From NCBI GenBank assembly GCA_021229015.1, contig CM037795.1, positions 14,221,201-14,285,200 on the forward strand: a DNA stretch of 64,000 nucleotides. The letters are read 5' to 3'. Below the pieces are notes generated by a model that was not told where the DNA came from, ran no database searches, and saw only the letters and a list, made by a program, of their open reading frames with translations. This DNA is from Solen grandis. Lineage: Eukaryota; Mollusca; Bivalvia; Adapedonta; Solenidae. A program made the translations under genes and the position numbers. Each line of letters begins with the position of its first letter. Positions within the stretch are counted from its first letter, which is position 1. This document shows, piece by piece, positions 55,101-63,911 of this stretch.

Positions 55101-56790
55101 TAGTATCAGAATAATCTCCAAAGAAAATTTGAGGTGTGTTACAGTTAAAAATTTGCTTTGAAGACGTTTACAATATACTTTCGTGTTGGTCAGTTTAAGT
55201 TTCTTACAGTTTCAAGTGTCCAGAAGAGCTCGAAACATCTGGTACGGATTGGCACAACTTTAAATTTCCGAAAATATGTTTTTAATCGGTTCTTCATCCC
55301 TCACGCCCTGTGGTTTGGGATCATGATGCTCCATTTCAACTTCTTCATCGCCACCATCAACGCTTATCTGAACCTCATCACCAACAAGCACAAACCAACA
55401 GGTAACGTCATTATTCTTACATATAATAGCATTTTTCACCAGTCATGTATAAGACATACGCATATAAGTACAAAAAGGGCGTACACGTACACTTTGTCTA
55501 AAAGGGGAAAATGAAGCACAAACTCTCTCATTAATGCTGAATTTTTTTCAAGAAGGCATCATTTACCTCCGATTTACATTAGGGTTAGGGAAAGGCCTAT
55601 TTCTACACAGCCGCATTAATGTTGCTTATCGCCAAGGTTTGCCCCTAAAAATAATTGTAAATACTAAATCACGGGACTCACTAAGGATGGTCCATAGTCC
55701 TACAAAGTTAATTCAGGGAAGTAGAGACTTTCCCAGAATTGATAGTCCGAGGTCAAAGTATAAGCCTAGTCCCAGTTAAAGCATTATACTAAATATAAAA
55801 TCAGAATATATTCTATCGATTTCACGAACCTTTCGACTTCCCAAATGTTTTAAACAGTACATAGATACTTAGAATAAAATGTTATTATTGTATTTAAGTA
55901 TTATTTTATTTTTTATTTTATGATATAAAACCTAGTATCTAGATTAAAGGGCATATGTTTAAACATTTGCACTTAAATACAATTGCTTTTTTTTTGTTTG
56001 TTAGTTGTTTTTTTTTGTTTTTTTTAGTGAGCCATTTCACAAATGTGCTGTCTTACACGATGTTCTGTGGCATAGTATCGTCACTTTTTGCCGGTTTGCT
56101 TTACGATCGTCAAAAACAGAAGTATGCAGGTATCGGACAATTTACCTTTAGCTACAGAGCCAACGATCGACATATTGGACAAATTTAAATTATGTTTTAT
56201 AAGTTTGGGAAACAAGTTCTTACATTATATATCAATCTCTCGCCATGGTTCCTAGGCTGGACCAGTACTTTTCGTCTGGGAAGGAGGCAATACTTCAGGT
56301 AATTCGTCCGTCACCCGCTACCAACTGTAAGAGCACGTGCCATTTGGACGGATTTCTTTTCCAAAAGAGATATTCTTGATAGGCAATATTAATAAATTAT
56401 ATTAATCTATTTAAAATATTAGTTATGACGTGTAAAGTTTGAGAATTTATTATGAATTTATTGGCATTTCAAAATTGAAAACTGATTTAATGGGGAAAAT
56501 GAGATTTCCAAAGAGTGTTGTTAAGTAAAATAACTCGCTTTTATGTACGAGTGCATTCTGAAAATTTGTCTTTTCATTTTCTATTATACATTACATATAG
56601 AATCGGGCAACGTGGTAAGGCGGAAGATAATGCCGGCCATCCTGCCAATGTTTGTAGCCACCAGCTTGATGCTGCTTCTGTCCATCCTGATGATGATCCA
56701 GCACACCTGGGTTCTCTACATCGCCTTCGTGGACTTCACCATCTTCCGTTCCTTCTTGTTCTGTGTCGCCATGTCCTTCCTCTCTGACGC
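40194..56790 (+). CDS. SLC43A-like: SLC43-family transporter, gene B (exons 1-9, incomplete)
   Basis: Exons 40194-40368, 50463-50594, 51340-51386, 51787-51863, 53118-53210, 54553-54703, 55210-55401, 56028-56129, 56601-56790. Exons 3 to 9 have exactly the lengths of gene A exons 3 to 9 and every later phase agrees. The protein keeps the SLC43 blocks: CPEQDLRLNLLYTVGTG, GGQIFSRFGTR, NGVMDSSSVIQLFVK, FFIPHALWFGIMMLHFNFFI, GLLYDRQKQKYAG. Oddities: exon 1 lacks one G at codon 10-11 relative to A, so translation from the conserved ATG stops after 30 codons, and no in-frame upstream ATG exists in that exon; intron 1 is ~10 kb; equivalents of exons 10 and 11 are not seen before or after the N gap at 56955. 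It may be a decaying copy, a gene with an unseen alternative first exon, or a good gene damaged by assembly errors. Confidence 0.88.
40545..40742 (-). mobile_element. SINE family 2 relative in gene B intron 1
   Basis: The minus strand has a B-box-like GGATTCGATCCACGG and a body containing 'GGTATTGTGACTGTGTCTGG', matching the order of the 25798-26045 element. The A box is degenerate. Confidence 0.6.
41064..43456. mobile_element. 2.4-kb foldback structure in gene B intron 1
   Basis: The order is A (41064-41296), X (41290-41341), B (41348-41380), spacer, B' inverted (43044-43078), X again in direct orientation (43103-43154), A' inverted (43224-43456). A and A' match over ~233 bases at roughly 85-90 percent. 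X (GCATCACTTGTAAATCTAAT ..) keeps its orientation, so one copy has been flipped relative to the arms. Confidence 0.75.
41547..41776 (-). CDS. Candidate exon inside the foldback spacer
   Basis: The minus strand has acceptor-like TGTGTAG at 41777, a 76-codon open frame starting TYTLQHFPYSYMGDNCVEIC and containing ITFIYDDVVGGEMGRAYL, then a strong donor AAA|GTAAGA at 41546. CpG content is higher than in the flanks. A possible upstream piece with donor CG|GTAAGT lies at 42585 (ATGATAAAT before it), but its phase does not fit this frame. No family recognised. It may be a gene carried by the element, a nested gene, or a chance frame. Confidence 0.28.
44320..46225. other. Intron 1 of gene B, mostly unassigned
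   Basis: AT-rich. Contains a tRNA-like head at 45083-45150 and T-rich tracts near 45300-45380. No exon. Confidence 0.4.
45083..45152 (+). repeat. tRNA-like SINE head or tRNA relic
   Basis: GCTCCGTTTGCGCAGTTGG then TTAAGTACTCGTCTGCAGAA and a B-box-like AGATCGAATCC in tRNA spacing (near 45134-45144). The acceptor stem does not close properly, so it is a tRNA-derived relic rather than a working tRNA. Confidence 0.5.
46230..48862. mobile_element. 2.6-kb element with CATTAA-rich inverted flanks
   Basis: The left end has CTAGCACTACTGCA (about 46229), the right end TGCAGTAGTGTAG (48844-48856), inverted matches. Inside the left end 46250-46690 repeats CCATTAA words; inside the right end 48440-48800 repeats TTAATGG words, that is, the same motif inverted. 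The centre holds an unrelated dispersed repeat (47090-47960) and no transposase. Sub-terminal inverted motif arrays fit a non-autonomous DNA transposon. Confidence 0.65.
47090..47960 (+). repeat. 'GTCTGTCCATCC' dispersed repeat
   Basis: Begins 'ATCGGGGAGACATATTGATT', has a run of GTCTGTCTGTCCATCCGTC words, then 'CATAACTCAAAGAGTATCAA' and 'GAAACTTCACAGGTGGATAG'. These blocks match 4440-4710 in order. Frames across it are not genes. Confidence 0.8.
48963..49247 (+). mobile_element. SINE family 1, full-length with perfect duplication
   Basis: The body 48977-49233 runs from GGGGGCCACCGTGGCCGAGC to an (ACAACA)n tail. Both flanks read ACCATTTACCATGT (48963-48976, 49234-49247), a perfect 14-base target duplication. 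The B box is mutated (GGGCACGAATCC). The perfect flanks suggest this is among the youngest copies here. Confidence 0.95.
49371..50035 (+). repeat. 'AGCTCACCTGAGCAC' dispersed repeat, copy 2
   Basis: Starts TTTTAGCTCACCAGAGCACA with the mirrored GCCCAAGGTGAGCT, then the 'GTCCGTCGTC' run and 'GAACTCTGGTTGCCATGGCA' shared with copy 1. The 3' end is less well defined. Confidence 0.8.
51065..51085. repeat. (TC)n microsatellite
   Basis: About ten CT units followed by a G-rich stretch, in intron 2 of gene B. Confidence 0.95.
52001..52842 (+). repeat. 'AGCTCACCTGAGCAC' dispersed repeat, copy 3
   Basis: Both family ends are kept: TTTTTAGCTCACCTGAGCAC with its mirrored partner at the start and CATCTTGGTCCTCTTGTTAA at the end. 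The interior has four to five ~170-base units ('CCTTGTGAACACTCTA', 'CCCAATCTTCAT', 'GGTCAGGATGTTTGTCTA'). It sits in intron 4 of gene B. Confidence 0.9.
53522..53645 (-). repeat. Degenerate SINE family 1 3' fragment
   Basis: 'GCCGCTGCGACAG', 'CATCCAGCTAAT' and 'ACACAGAGGCACTCGAATAG' match the 3' half of SINE family 1 in order. Shorter traces occur at 52872-52915. Confidence 0.6.
56205..56345 (+). repeat. Dispersed repeat, copy 2 of 3
   Basis: 'AACAAGTTCTTAC', 'ATGGTTCCTAGG' and 'CCAGTACTTTTCGTCTGGGA' match the copy at 63715-63850 in order. Located in intron 8 of gene B. Confidence 0.55.
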
Positions 56791-56954
56791 GTATGTACTA
56801 CATAAACATGATGTATCTCCAATCTATAGCAATAATATCCTCTGTTGTTGCACTGATAAAGGCAACGTACACGGTCTGAATACGCATTATTCACTTCTCT
56901 AATTCTACGATATGAACGTATCTCGAGCTGATTTGACAAATTCCTTACATTGAT

Positions 56955-57054
56955 NNNNNNNNNNNNNNNNNNNNNNNNNNNNNNNNNNNNNNNNNNNNNN
57001 NNNNNNNNNNNNNNNNNNNNNNNNNNNNNNNNNNNNNNNNNNNNNNNNNNNNNN
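56955..57054. other. Assembly gap (100 N)
   Basis: Placeholder gap that begins 165 bases after exon 9 of gene B, exactly where exons 10 and 11 would be expected. The sequence on the far side shows no SLC43 exon. Confidence 0.99.
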
Positions 57055-57339
57055 GCTATCTTAAACTATGTAGGACAAGCAGAAAAGCTGCTGTAAACAT
57101 CCCCCCCCACAAAAAAAAAAATCCCCCCTCCCACTAATGAAGCCACATCGAAGAAGGCTTTGCTCAGAATTCAAATTGATATGAACACTTTTGAAAGTCA
57201 ATGATTGTTTCTATCATTTTCTATCATTATTGTGAAACACTGCTTTGTCAGTATAGCAAGCAATACTGTCAAGAGTCCCCACCGGTAAAAAACCCCCATG
57301 AGGAATTTGTGACAGTAACACGAAAATGAGTTATAATCC

Positions 57340-57800
57340 CTGAACTGTACTGACCTTTCAAGCATGCATATGGTTGATGCACTTGACACATCTTTGTGTA
57401 ATAACAAACACTTCTGTAAAGTTTATAATGAAAATCCAAACATAGATATGGAAGTTATAGAGTGAACATGAAAATGTAATATATGAATACCAAAGACAAT
57501 TTCTAACAACATTGGTGACCTTGACCTTTTAAGTGTCACTGTGCATAGTTGATGCACATGGCACACCTTTGTGTTATGACAAACACTTTTGTAAAGTTAA
57601 ATGAAAATCCATCCATAATATCTATAATACTTTCACTAAAATCCCGTAAAAACTCTTGAAAAAGTTGCAAGCACAAACTCCACATTATACTTTTAATGAT
57701 TTCAAAAAAGTTATTATTTCTAATTAAATGGCCAATAACTCAGCAGTGTTATTTGGACAATACTTCAAAGTAATCATAAGTTGAACTGTAAGGTTTCCTA
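57340..57800 (+). repeat. Dispersed repeat shared with 34010-34200
   Basis: Two internal units begin 'GTTGATGCAC(TTG/ATG)' and 'TGACAAACACTT', with 'GAAAATCCA' and 'GACCTTGACCTTT'. Same order as the minus strand at 34010-34200. Confidence 0.7.
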
Positions 57801-58251
57801 AATATCACTTCAATTTTTGTAAAAGGTATTGTATGCACAAGTAACATATTCATAACCTAAATTCTAATCCTCTTAGTCTTACAAGTCATTTTCAAGGGAA
57901 TATAACTCTGCACTGGCCTAACAGACTGACACAAAATCTATTACACACATCTACATTTAAGGGTGATCACAATCAAAATATCTATATTCATAAAATTAAT
58001 AAAATTAATAATGATATCAATGAAATCCCTTTAAAACTGTGGATGGAGTTAAATGCACAAGATTGTGTCTGTTTGTTAAGACTGATAACCAAGGCCATGC
58101 ATGTTACAATCTTTTTGGCATGTAAAAGAGAAAGATATCTTAACAAACAACAACATTCACTTTTTCATACAAAAGGCAAATCTAATTGTTTTCATGCATA
58201 CAGAAAGCTTTTTCCTCTCTGTTATTGTAAAAGTTGAAGTAAAAGGCAAAC

Positions 58252-58362
58252 CTGGATCTGTTGGACAGGGGCTGTTAATTGTGATGTTCCAACTCCACTA
58301 AAGTCAAAATCAAAATCATCTTCTGTTATACCAGATTCATCCAAAGCCGCTGATAAAATATC
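58252..58362 (-). CDS. Internal exon of an unrecognised acidic protein
   Basis: The minus strand has acceptor TATATTTTCAG, a 37-codon open frame of 111 bases (phase 0 at both ends), and donor CAG|GTTTGC. It reads DILSAALDESGITEDDFDFD, then FSGVGTSQLTAPVQQIQ. The aspartate-rich patch followed by a Ser/Thr/Gln segment looks like a disordered region of a nuclear regulator, but I cannot name the family. Neighbouring exons were not located with confidence. A minus-strand ATGGCGGATCTGAG near 60370-60384 could be its first codons, with no proof. Confidence 0.6.
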
Positions 58363-59519
58363 CTGAAAATATAAATATTGAGGTATTTATTTGTTTGTTA
58401 TTTTCACTAATAGCAGCATAATTTTCAAAGCTTATTTGGTATATGGGTCATATATGGTACTGAAACCCCATAAATCTAAATCAAACCACAAATGAGTACT
58501 TCAGTACTACGTGTCAGATACTAGATTCAACATCATTAAAACGTGACTGATAGCACTAACTTATCCACATCAAAGGTTCATGATATATATTTTTTAAAAT
58601 ATGATATCCGTCATTCTTTTTGATTGCCATACTGATCAAAACTTGGCATATTTCAGGTGTAAATCTCAACATATTCCATATTTAACAAAAAGTGTTCCTT
58701 GGAACACATTTTCCCTACTTAAAGAATCTTGATGAAAAAGTGTGACAGAAAGATGAGAGATTGAGAGAAGGGATCCCTAGCTGCATAACCTCAGCTTGAA
58801 GACGGTGAAACAAGAACTATTCCCAATGTTGTTTTTTTTAAACTCATATTTAAGTATAAAATGTGTGAAAGCACTTTATGCATAACACATGGATTCTAGA
58901 GACCAGGTAAAAAGGGGACAGACGGTGTGACCAAAAAATTGGTTTAAACTGAAAAATGATGTTAAGTCATTGCATCATAAAATCAAACTAACATATCATT
59001 TAATCATAATTATATTCCCAAAACTGAAACCATGTGGTGCAGACATTTGATGTGCCATATATAAGAAACAAACACAATGTTCTTATAAACTTTTACTTCT
59101 GAAAAGAAAAAAAAGGACATAATTTGCTCACTAAATGCTTGGAACTATTGTGATATGGAAATAAATAATTCTTAAATCGAAACTTGGTAATATGATTACC
59201 AAATGTAGAGTACTGTAAAACAAAATAAAGAATACTGAATTTCTTTTCCTGATCACTCTGATGTCAAAGTTATTTTAAAACAGAAGACTGAACTTGTCAA
59301 CAACATATTCCTCAAAAGTCCTTGACTGCAGAACAGGAAGTTTCTCAAAGTGTGCTCTTATTTCGTTTAACTTAATCTGATTTTTCCTCGAAATTAAAAA
59401 CCTCAAAAAATGAATTCAGACAAAATATCTCACTTAGATATATATTGTATATGAACATATATTTTACTAATGAAAACAAAAGTATTGATTTATTCAATGA
59501 ATTGAAGGTAAAAAGGTCT

Positions 59520-59566
59520 CTCTTGCCATTTTCAAGCGAGAGCTCTCCACGGTGTCTTGCCGCAGA
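59520..59566 (+). promoter_or_regulatory. Possible promoter and 5' noncoding exon
   Basis: This locally GC-rich stretch (GAGAGCTCTCCACGGTGTC ..) ends at a good donor, CAGA|GTAAGT (59567). The plus-strand gene beginning at 60871 has its ATG inside an exon with an acceptor, so an upstream noncoding exon is required, and this is the best candidate seen. Confidence 0.35.
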
Positions 59567-59586
59567 GTAAGTCCACCATTTCTCGT

Positions 59587-59599
59587 TACCCAGAATGCA
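59587..59599 (+). promoter_or_regulatory. ZNF143/Staf-like binding site
   Basis: TACCCAGAATGCA matches the Staf/ZNF143 core (YWCCCRNMATSCM) at all 13 positions. Such sites are typical of housekeeping and bidirectional promoters. It lies between a minus-strand gene and a plus-strand gene. Confidence 0.45.
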
Positions 59600-60870
59600 A
59601 TATTAAAGCCTCTAATCCAAAACAACGTTATGATAATAAAAAGTACTATATCTCAATATATTTTGTTTATTTTTACATAACATTTTTCTGAAATAAATAA
59701 AAAACCGATTCTGACTCATATTATTATTTTTTTCTTGGAACACAAATTAGTTATTCATTATAAGTTTCGCGCACCTGCAAAATCTAAAAATAGAAAAATT
59801 TAAAATAGAGTGACACGGGAAATCTATGTCTATGCTCTAAAAGTTATTTCAGAAAAAAAGCAACTTTGTAGAAAATTAGACTGGGGCCTAACAACATACA
59901 TAAGTTTGTTTTTTTCAACCGTTCATGCATATATTTTATGTAAGTATATTTCATTTTGTTATGTATATTTAGATATTTCTAAGTTTCACAGCAGAAGTTG
60001 AAAATGATGAAGACAACTTCTTTCTAAACTAAAGATCATACATTCACATATTCACTTGTTATTTGGACGAAAAATAGAATCTACTTATTTTTCCAATGAA
60101 TATTCATACTGAGTGCATAGGAATTGCAGCAGAAGAGCGTTTAGAAAATAAATATGCCCACAGAACCATTTTGGTCTTTAAAGATATATCGGCCTCAAGA
60201 TATTTCGATATCAGTGTTGAATTACGTTTCAGGGATAATTCTGTCTGTTAAATAATGAGAAAAAGCATCTCATTTTGCCAAAATAAGGAAAAAGTATCCT
60301 CCCATTGGTTTCATATCTCTAAGGACTTATGGTAGAACTTGGAGGTTTTATTGGTTTACTGTTTATCTCTACTCAGATCCGCCATTTCTTTTTCTTTCAT
60401 TTTTTTTTTTAAATCACATTGGCCTCTGATACAAGCTAGAAAATATAAATATCACACAATTTTTTCAGCATATTGGTTTTTAATAACTTAAATTCAATTA
60501 TAGTAATTATGATTAAAAAAATATTTTGAGCTTTTAAGCTGGCCAATATTGTATCTAAATAACTGTGTACACATTACAAAGCTTTTACAGTTTTTCAATG
60601 ACCCGTCACCTCAAAAACTTCAAATATCCTAATGATCAAAACACTGCTAAAAATAGGACAATTTTTTGGAAATGTGGTTCTCACCAACAAACAGTACTCT
60701 ACTGTTAAGAGATCGAGACACAAGTACCATGCTTATTAGGAAAATGAAATCAAGCTAGCATGGACAAGTAATCCTAAGTTTGAGATTATTTTGGATTTAA
60801 AAAAATAGAAAAGAAATGATGGCAGTATAATGAGTATTGGCAATTATATGTATTTTGATTTTTTTTTCAG
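59600..60870. other. No feature supported
   Basis: AT-rich. Probably an intron of the plus-strand gene and/or 5' flank of the minus-strand gene. A minus-strand ATGGCGGATC near 60380 is the only start-like context. Confidence 0.35.
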
Positions 60871-63409
60871 TGAGATTTTCTGGAAATGGCATCCATAAAA
60901 GAAAGTCCGAAAATCACCAACTACTTTCCGCCAAGTCCAAAATCAGATGATTGTTCGTCAGAGAAAAATGAAATCAAAGGGGATATAAAAATGCCAGGTA
61001 ATTTTGACCTATTTGAGTTTACTGTTGCTTCGACAGTATTTCAGTCATATAGTGACATTCAGCTAATTACAGGTGGAGGAAGACCCCGATTGCACAGAGG
61101 CATCAGGGTAGAACCACTGACCTACCGCAAGCCAGATGGAAGGCTTCCTCACATGAAAATCTGAATGACCCTGCCGGGACTCAAACCCACACGGCGAGAG
61201 GCTCATTGAGTGTTAAAGTCAGCGACTTTACCCTCTTGGCCATGGAGGCCCCCCAGGTACTAATGCAGTAAATATTAAATTTTTGCATTTTCAGCTCACC
61301 AGTACATAATGACTGCTCAATTTGAGCAATTGTGATCACCCTGTTTCTGTCGATGCAATGATTCACCAATGCACTGTATAACCTAGGTACCATACCTGCA
61401 TGTGCAAGTCTGCTATACTGTTGTTGTTTTTCTATTCAAAATGGTCAAGAGTGTTTTTCATTAATTTTAGTTCTGGCTGCAAATAATTCTAAAAAACCTT
61501 TCATCACTGTGTGGTGCAGTTAGTGATGTTCCTAAGTATTGGGACACTTTTTGAAAAATTGTAAGTCTCAGAACACTTATTTGTCTGCTGTAGATCGGAC
61601 CTTTGTGTCATTAGTTCAATATTGTCTGGTTATTTTCCTTGAATCACAATTAATGACAAGTCCATGAATACCGGTATACAGTAAAGGGTAAAGGTCAAGA
61701 TCTTGATATTGACTTTGTTGTGATAGATTTAAATGATTTCTCAGTAAATCGGTACTGTTTGATTTGCTTGCATATAGAGAGCATCTGCCATGTGGTGTAA
61801 AAATCTTTTTTTAAAACCAGGGTGGTTTAGGGATTATTGACTAAACATTTGCTGACTATTTCTAGAGTCATGTTATGGAAGGTACAAGTTACTGCCATTC
61901 ATTACATGAAGTATATAGATTTTCAAGTCACTATGTCCCAGGACACTCTGCTTTAGTTTTCTTTTAGCAATTGTAAATCAGCCCCAGCTATAACCCTGTT
62001 CAGGAAGACACTCTTACAGTGGCTAGTTTATAATTGTAGAGACCACATCTGTGAAAGATTTTAAAGACACTATGACTGGTTTATATTTGTAGAAACCAAA
62101 TCTGTGATAGATGTTTTAAAAAGACACCTTGACTGGTTTATTAATAATTTTAGAGACTACATGTGTGATAGATATTAAAAACACTCTGACTGGTATATTA
62201 TTGTAGAGACCACATGACATTGTGTGATAGATATTTAAGGCACTCTGACTGGTTTATAATTGTAGAGACCACATGTGTGATAGATATTACAGGCACTCTG
62301 ACTGGTTTATAATTGTAGAGACCACATGTGTGATAGATATTTAAGACACTGATTGGTTTATTATTGAAGAGACCACATGTGTGATAGATATTAAAGACAC
62401 TCTGACTGGTTTATTATTGTAGAGACCACATCTGTGATAGATATTAAGACACTCTGACTGGTTTATTATTGTAGAGACCACATGTGTGATAGATATTAAA
62501 GACACTGCCTGGTTTATTATTGTAGAGACCACATCTGTGATAGATATTTAAGGCACTCTGACTGGTTTATAATTGTAGAGACCACATGTGTGATAGATAT
62601 TTAAGACACTCTGACTGGTTTATAATTGTAGAGACCACATCTGTGATAGATATTAAAGGGAGTCTGACTGGTTTATTATTGTAGAGACCACATGTGTGAT
62701 AGATATTAAAGGCACTCTGACTGGTTTATTATTGTAGAGACCACATCTGTGATAGATATTAAAGGCACTCTGACTGGTTTATTGTAGAGACCACATCTGT
62801 GATAGATATTAAAGACACTGATTGGTTTATTATTGTAGAGACCACATCTGTGATAGATATAAAAGGGAGTCTGACTGGTTTATTATTGTAGAGACCACAT
62901 GTGTGATAGATATTAAAGACACTGATTGGTTTATTATTGTAGAGACCACATCTGTGATAGATATTTAAGGCACTCTGACTGGTTTATTATTGTAGAGACC
63001 ACATGTGTGATAGATATTAAAGACACTGATTGGTTTATTATTTTAGAGACCACATCTGTGATAAATATTTAAGGCACTCTGGTTTATTATTGTAGAGACC
63101 ACATCTGTGATAGATATTTAAGGCACTCTGACTGGTTTATAATTGTAGAGACCACATGTGTGATAGATATTTAAGACACTCTGATTGGTTTATTATTGTA
63201 GAGACCACATGTGTGATAGATATTAATGGCACTCTGACTGGTTTATTATTGTAGAGACCACATCTGTGATTGATATTAAAGGCACTCTGTCTACCTCTTC
63301 CATCATAATCACCCCACAGTCATCACCTGCAAAAGAGGAAAACCAAACTCCTGTCCAGATACCGAACACCACAGCTGAACCAAAGAAAAATTCTCCTACC
63401 TGTAAAAAG
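60871..63409 (+). CDS. First coding exons of an unrecognised Ser/Pro-rich protein
   Basis: Exon 60871-60997 (acceptor TTTTTTTTTCAG) has an in-frame TGA at its start and the ATG at 60886. It codes MASIKESPKITNYFPPSPKS .. GDIKMP in 37 codons and ends phase 1 at CAG|GTAATT. The next exon, 63255-63409 (acceptor TTATTATTGTAG, donor AAG|GTATTG), continues in phase with ETTSVIDIKGTLSTSS, SPAKEENQTPVQIPNTTAEP and SPTCKK. The protein continues beyond the window. The N terminus is Ser/Pro-rich and probably disordered. 'KITNYF' has the I-x-x-Y-F spacing of a PCNA-interacting (PIP-like) motif but lacks the leading Gln. Not assignable to a family. Intron 1 holds a SINE and a large minisatellite. Confidence 0.7.
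60994..61259 (-). mobile_element. SINE family 1 inserted at a splice donor
   Basis: The body runs from about 61001 to 61252 in minus orientation (GGGGCCTCCATGGCCAAGAG, B box GGGTTTGAGTCCC). Both sides carry CCAGGTA (60994-61000 and 61253-61259), and the left copy is the exon's own donor CCAG|GTA. The tail is diverged. Confidence 0.85.
61290..61345 (+). repeat. 'AGCTCACC' repeat fragment
   Basis: TTTTCAGCTCACCAGTACAT and GAGCAATTGTGATCACCCTG match the first 55 bases of the 36609/49371/52001 family. The remainder is lost. Confidence 0.6.
61346..62029. other. Intron sequence, nothing recognised
   Basis: AT-rich intron interior of the plus-strand gene without repeats I can name. Confidence 0.4.
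62030..63254 (+). repeat. ~53-bp minisatellite built from a splice acceptor
   Basis: About 24 units of 49-53 bases: GAGACCACATCTGTGATAGA, TATTAAAGGCACTCTGACTG, GTTTATTATTGTA. The final unit runs directly into the coding exon at 63255, whose first 27 bases (AGACCACATCTGTGATTGAT ..) are the repeat unit itself with one change. Each unit therefore contains a TTATTATTGTAG|AG acceptor. Confidence 0.95.
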
Positions 63410-63714
63410 GTATTGCAGTTTGTTGTTATTTTAACATTTGTAACAAAATGCATACCTTTTGAATTATGAATCCCAGATAACAGGTCAAACATTTGATTTA
63501 GTTTTGAAGAGTCAACTCATGTGTAAGCATGTTTATAATTTTAAATCAAACAGGTTTAAAGAGTCAAATTTTGGAAGAATTTTTTATATACATGTAATAT
63601 TATGAATAAATATGGGAAAGTACAACAAAAAATTAAGCAATGACGGACAAGTAATTCATGATCATATTTCATCAGCCCAGATTTGTTAAAACTTTTTTCT
63701 ATACATTAGTTTTG

Positions 63715-63850
63715 AAAGAAGTTCTTACAACTAGTGGTTATTTTTCATGATGATTCTTGGGTTGAACCAGTACTTTGTGCCTTGGAAGATCATGAAAGAT
63801 TCTTGCACCACAACCCTCAGGCCTGCAGCCATGTATTCTTCTGATCCCCT
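63715..63850 (+). repeat. Dispersed repeat, copy 3 of 3
   Basis: 'AGAAGTTCTTACAAC', 'CTTGGGTTGAACCAGTACTT' and 'GATCATGAAAGATTCTTGCA' match copies at 16287 and 56205. Confidence 0.6.
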
Positions 63851-63911
63851 TACCAAGATTTCTGTTTATGTGTTTTAACATGTACGACATTGTAGTCACC
63901 CTTTGTATATA

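Noticed and set aside
58043..58301. Two overlapping plus-strand frames
   Set aside because: They overlap the antisense of the 58252-58362 exon or run through AT-rich DNA without splice support.
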